This document shows positions 6,576 to 7,960 of a stretch of 7,960 bases of DNA, in pieces. A program made the translations under genes and the position numbers. The first letter of the stretch is position 1. The number at the start of each line of letters is the position of its first letter. The stretch covers positions 1 to 7,960 of the forward strand of contig CAYNIG010000227.1 of assembly GCA_964396995.1 (NCBI GenBank), in the 5' to 3' direction. Under the pieces are notes generated by a model, which worked only from the letters and a program-made list of their open reading frames with translations, had not been told where the DNA came from and ran no database searches. Source of the stretch: JADJLQ01 sp964396995 (GTDB lineage: Bacteria; Bacteroidota; Bacteroidia; Chitinophagales; Saprospiraceae).

Positions 6576-7852
6576 TGAATAATTCAAGAAGAAAATTTTT
6601 TAGTCAAGGCATTGCACTGACAGGCCTGACAGCAAGCCCAATGGCTGCATTTGCATCCAAATTTGAGGATTCAATGCAAAAAAATGAGCAATATTCTGCT
6701 CCGTCTGATATAAAAATTACGGACATCAAATGCGGCTTTATTCGAAATGGTCACAGCCTTTTTGTAAAGATTTATACCAACCAGGATGTGTGGGGTTGTG
6801 GAGAGGGAGTAGATGCTACACCCGGCACCTACCATTTGGTAAAAATGATGGGTCAACGAATCAAAGACCAAAGCCCTCTCAATGTGCATCGGTTGTTTGA
6901 ACAATTGCGCAAAGGTGGATTTTTTGAAGGTGCCCAATCGGGCATGTATGTAGCAGTGCTTTCGGCTATCGAATCTGCCTTATGGGATTTAGCCGGAAAG
7001 ATTTTAGGTCTGCCTATATATCAATTGCTGGGAGGTAAATTCAGAGATCGTATTCGCATATATATGGACACTGCTTTATACCAAAGCACGAATCCTAAAC
7101 CGGAAGAATTTGCTTCTGCGGCTAAGAAAGCGGTAGAGATGGGTTTTAACGCAATAAAATTTGATGTGGATCAGGCTAATGATCCCAATAAATACGATCG
7201 GTTTAACTGGACTGCATCACCTGCAGAGTTGCAAAGAATGGTAGATCAGATTTCAGCTGCCCGGCAGGCAGTAGGCCCCAAAATTGATATTTGTGTGGAC
7301 ATGCATGGAAAATATGATGCACCTACGGGTGAAAAAGTGGCTAAGTTGTTCGAACCTTTAAATCTGATGTGGTTGGAAGAGCCGGTACCCGCTGAGAATC
7401 CGCAAGCGTATAAGAAAATTGCCGATTCTACCAGTACTCCCATTTGTGGCGGAGAAAATCATTATTTGGCATATGGTTTCAGAGAATTGCTGGAATTAGG
7501 AGCTGTGGATATTGTTATGCCTGATTTACAAAAAGCAGGTGGATTGGGTGAAGGTCAGCGCATAGCTAATTTGTCAAATTTATATTATGTTCCCTTTGCT
7601 CCCCATATGGTTGCTTCTTTCCTTGGGGCTATGGCTTCCTGTCATGTATGTGCATCTGTACCTAATTTTATGATTTTGGAATGGCAGACTTATTTTCACA
7701 CGGATCCTATGTTTAAGGACATCATCAAATACGATGGAGAATGGGTGGATAAAGGCTTTATTCCATTGTCTAATAAACCGGGGGTAGGAGTAGAAATCAA
7801 TGAAGAAGGAATGAAGAAATATGCTACTAGAGGAGTGCCGTTTTTTGAATAG
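6575..7852 (+). CDS. Tat-exported enolase-superfamily dehydratase (mandelate racemase subgroup, D-galactonate-dehydratase-like)
   Basis: This 425-residue protein begins with a twin-arginine signal, SRRKFF at 4-9, then a hydrophobic stretch and a likely AFA cleavage site at 25-27, so it is exported folded. The N-terminal enolase lid domain covers about residues 45-160 and the barrel follows. Visible active-site residues are Lys195 in KFD; metal ligands Asp242, Glu268 (in LEEP) and Glu294 (in GGEN); His244 in DMHG; the Asp317-His344 dyad (MPD, APH); and Glu369. Aligned with my memory of E. coli DgoD, these fall at identical spacings without gaps from Asp242 to Glu369, including the His two residues after the first ligand that DgoD uses as general acid. 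A sugar-acid dehydratase is therefore likely, but the exact acid is not known. I start at ATG 6575, which overlaps the preceding stop. The frame stays open upstream for 26 codons, but only the 6575 start puts the Tat motif at the N-terminus. Confidence 0.92.
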   Translation: MNNSRRKFFSQGIALTGLTASPMAAFASKFEDSMQKNEQYSAPSDIKITDIKCGFIRNGHSLFVKIYTNQDVWGCGEGVDATPGTYHLVKMMGQRIKDQSPLNVHRLFEQLRKGGFFEGAQSGMYVAVLSAIESALWDLAGKILGLPIYQLLGGKFRDRIRIYMDTALYQSTNPKPEEFASAAKKAVEMGFNAIKFDVDQANDPNKYDRFNWTASPAELQRMVDQISAARQAVGPKIDICVDMHGKYDAPTGEKVAKLFEPLNLMWLEEPVPAENPQAYKKIADSTSTPICGGENHYLAYGFRELLELGAVDIVMPDLQKAGGLGEGQRIANLSNLYYVPFAPHMVASFLGAMASCHVCASVPNFMILEWQTYFHTDPMFKDIIKYDGEWVDKGFIPLSNKPGVGVEINEEGMKKYATRGVPFFE

Positions 7853-7960
7853 TTAATTAGGGTCTGCTGGTTAAGTATAATTTTTTTTATTTGCCATTCT
7901 TTCTTTGTCCGCCAAAGAAAGAATCAAAGAAAGCTCGTCAGAAAATAAGGCATTCCTTTC
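7853..7960. other. Intergenic tail after the operon
   Basis: These 108 bases after the dehydratase stop contain no gene. A TTTTTTTT run (7881-7888) precedes a strong hairpin/direct-repeat element at 7896-7933. After it comes a short imperfect symmetry, AAGG / CCTT, near the window end (about 7946-7958). The repeat unit probably continues beyond the right edge. Confidence 0.6.
7896..7933. repeat. Intergenic hairpin repeat with CAAAGAAAG direct repeats
   Basis: ATTCTTTCTTTG (7896-7907) and CAAAGAAAGAAT (7913-7924) are perfect 12-bp reverse complements around the loop TCCGC. The 9-mer CAAAGAAAG occurs at 7913-7921 and again at 7925-7933. The DNA strand thus shows strict purine/pyrimidine bias on each arm. 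No T tract follows the stem on either strand, so it is not a classical intrinsic terminator, though it may still stabilise the operon's 3' end. Its form, strongly palindromic and intergenic with a repeated 9-mer, looks like one copy of a dispersed REP-like repeat family. I recall similar CAAAGAAAG-type palindromes in Bacteroidota genomes, but only a genome search can show this. Confidence 0.65.

Noticed and set aside
7881..7924. Intrinsic terminator for the aldolase/dehydratase operon
   Set aside because: The T run comes before the hairpin on the plus strand and no T tract follows it on either strand, so the classical layout is missing.

Overview
The window looks like chromosomal DNA of a member of the Bacteroidota, probably from the Cytophagales / Sphingobacteriales side. 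The evidence is moderately AT-rich DNA, starts without clear Shine-Dalgarno sequences, a TAnnTTTG-type -7 promoter element directly in front of ribB, a RibBA-type protein with a degenerate second domain of the kind I recall from this phylum, and a LolD-type ATPase. The assignment is an inference from gene content; there is no rRNA or other marker gene to confirm it.

Layout. Positions 1-54 (minus strand) hold the 5' two thirds of a tRNA-Ala(GGC), cut by the window edge. From 198 to 4594 everything is on the minus strand. In transcription order there are two tandem GT4-type glycosyltransferases (4594-3362 and 3358-2195, three bases apart), then ribB (2163-1048), then an unrecognised polytopic membrane protein (950-198). 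A 240-bp divergent intergenic region (4595-4834) separates this block from plus-strand genes. The first of those is a LolD-like lipoprotein-export ATPase (4835-5500). After 130 bp comes a two-gene operon: a secreted RraA-fold aldolase-like protein (5631-6575) and a Tat-exported enolase-superfamily dehydratase resembling D-galactonate dehydratase (6575-7852). The stop of the first gene overlaps the start of the second (TAATG). The window ends in an intergenic repeat with a perfect 12-bp hairpin and a 9-bp direct repeat (7896-7933).

How the genes may work together. The two glycosyltransferases probably act in succession on one surface polysaccharide or glycolipid. ribB is housekeeping (riboflavin synthesis) and carries its own promoter. 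The most interesting unit is the last operon. A sugar-acid dehydratase would make a 2-keto-3-deoxy acid, and a class II pyruvate aldolase of the RraA / HMG-aldolase fold could cleave such a product. Both proteins carry export signals (one Sec, one Tat), so the chemistry would take place outside the cytoplasm. A 24-bp inverted repeat just upstream of the operon is a candidate operator. I see no CRISPR array, phage, insertion sequence or obvious defence system.
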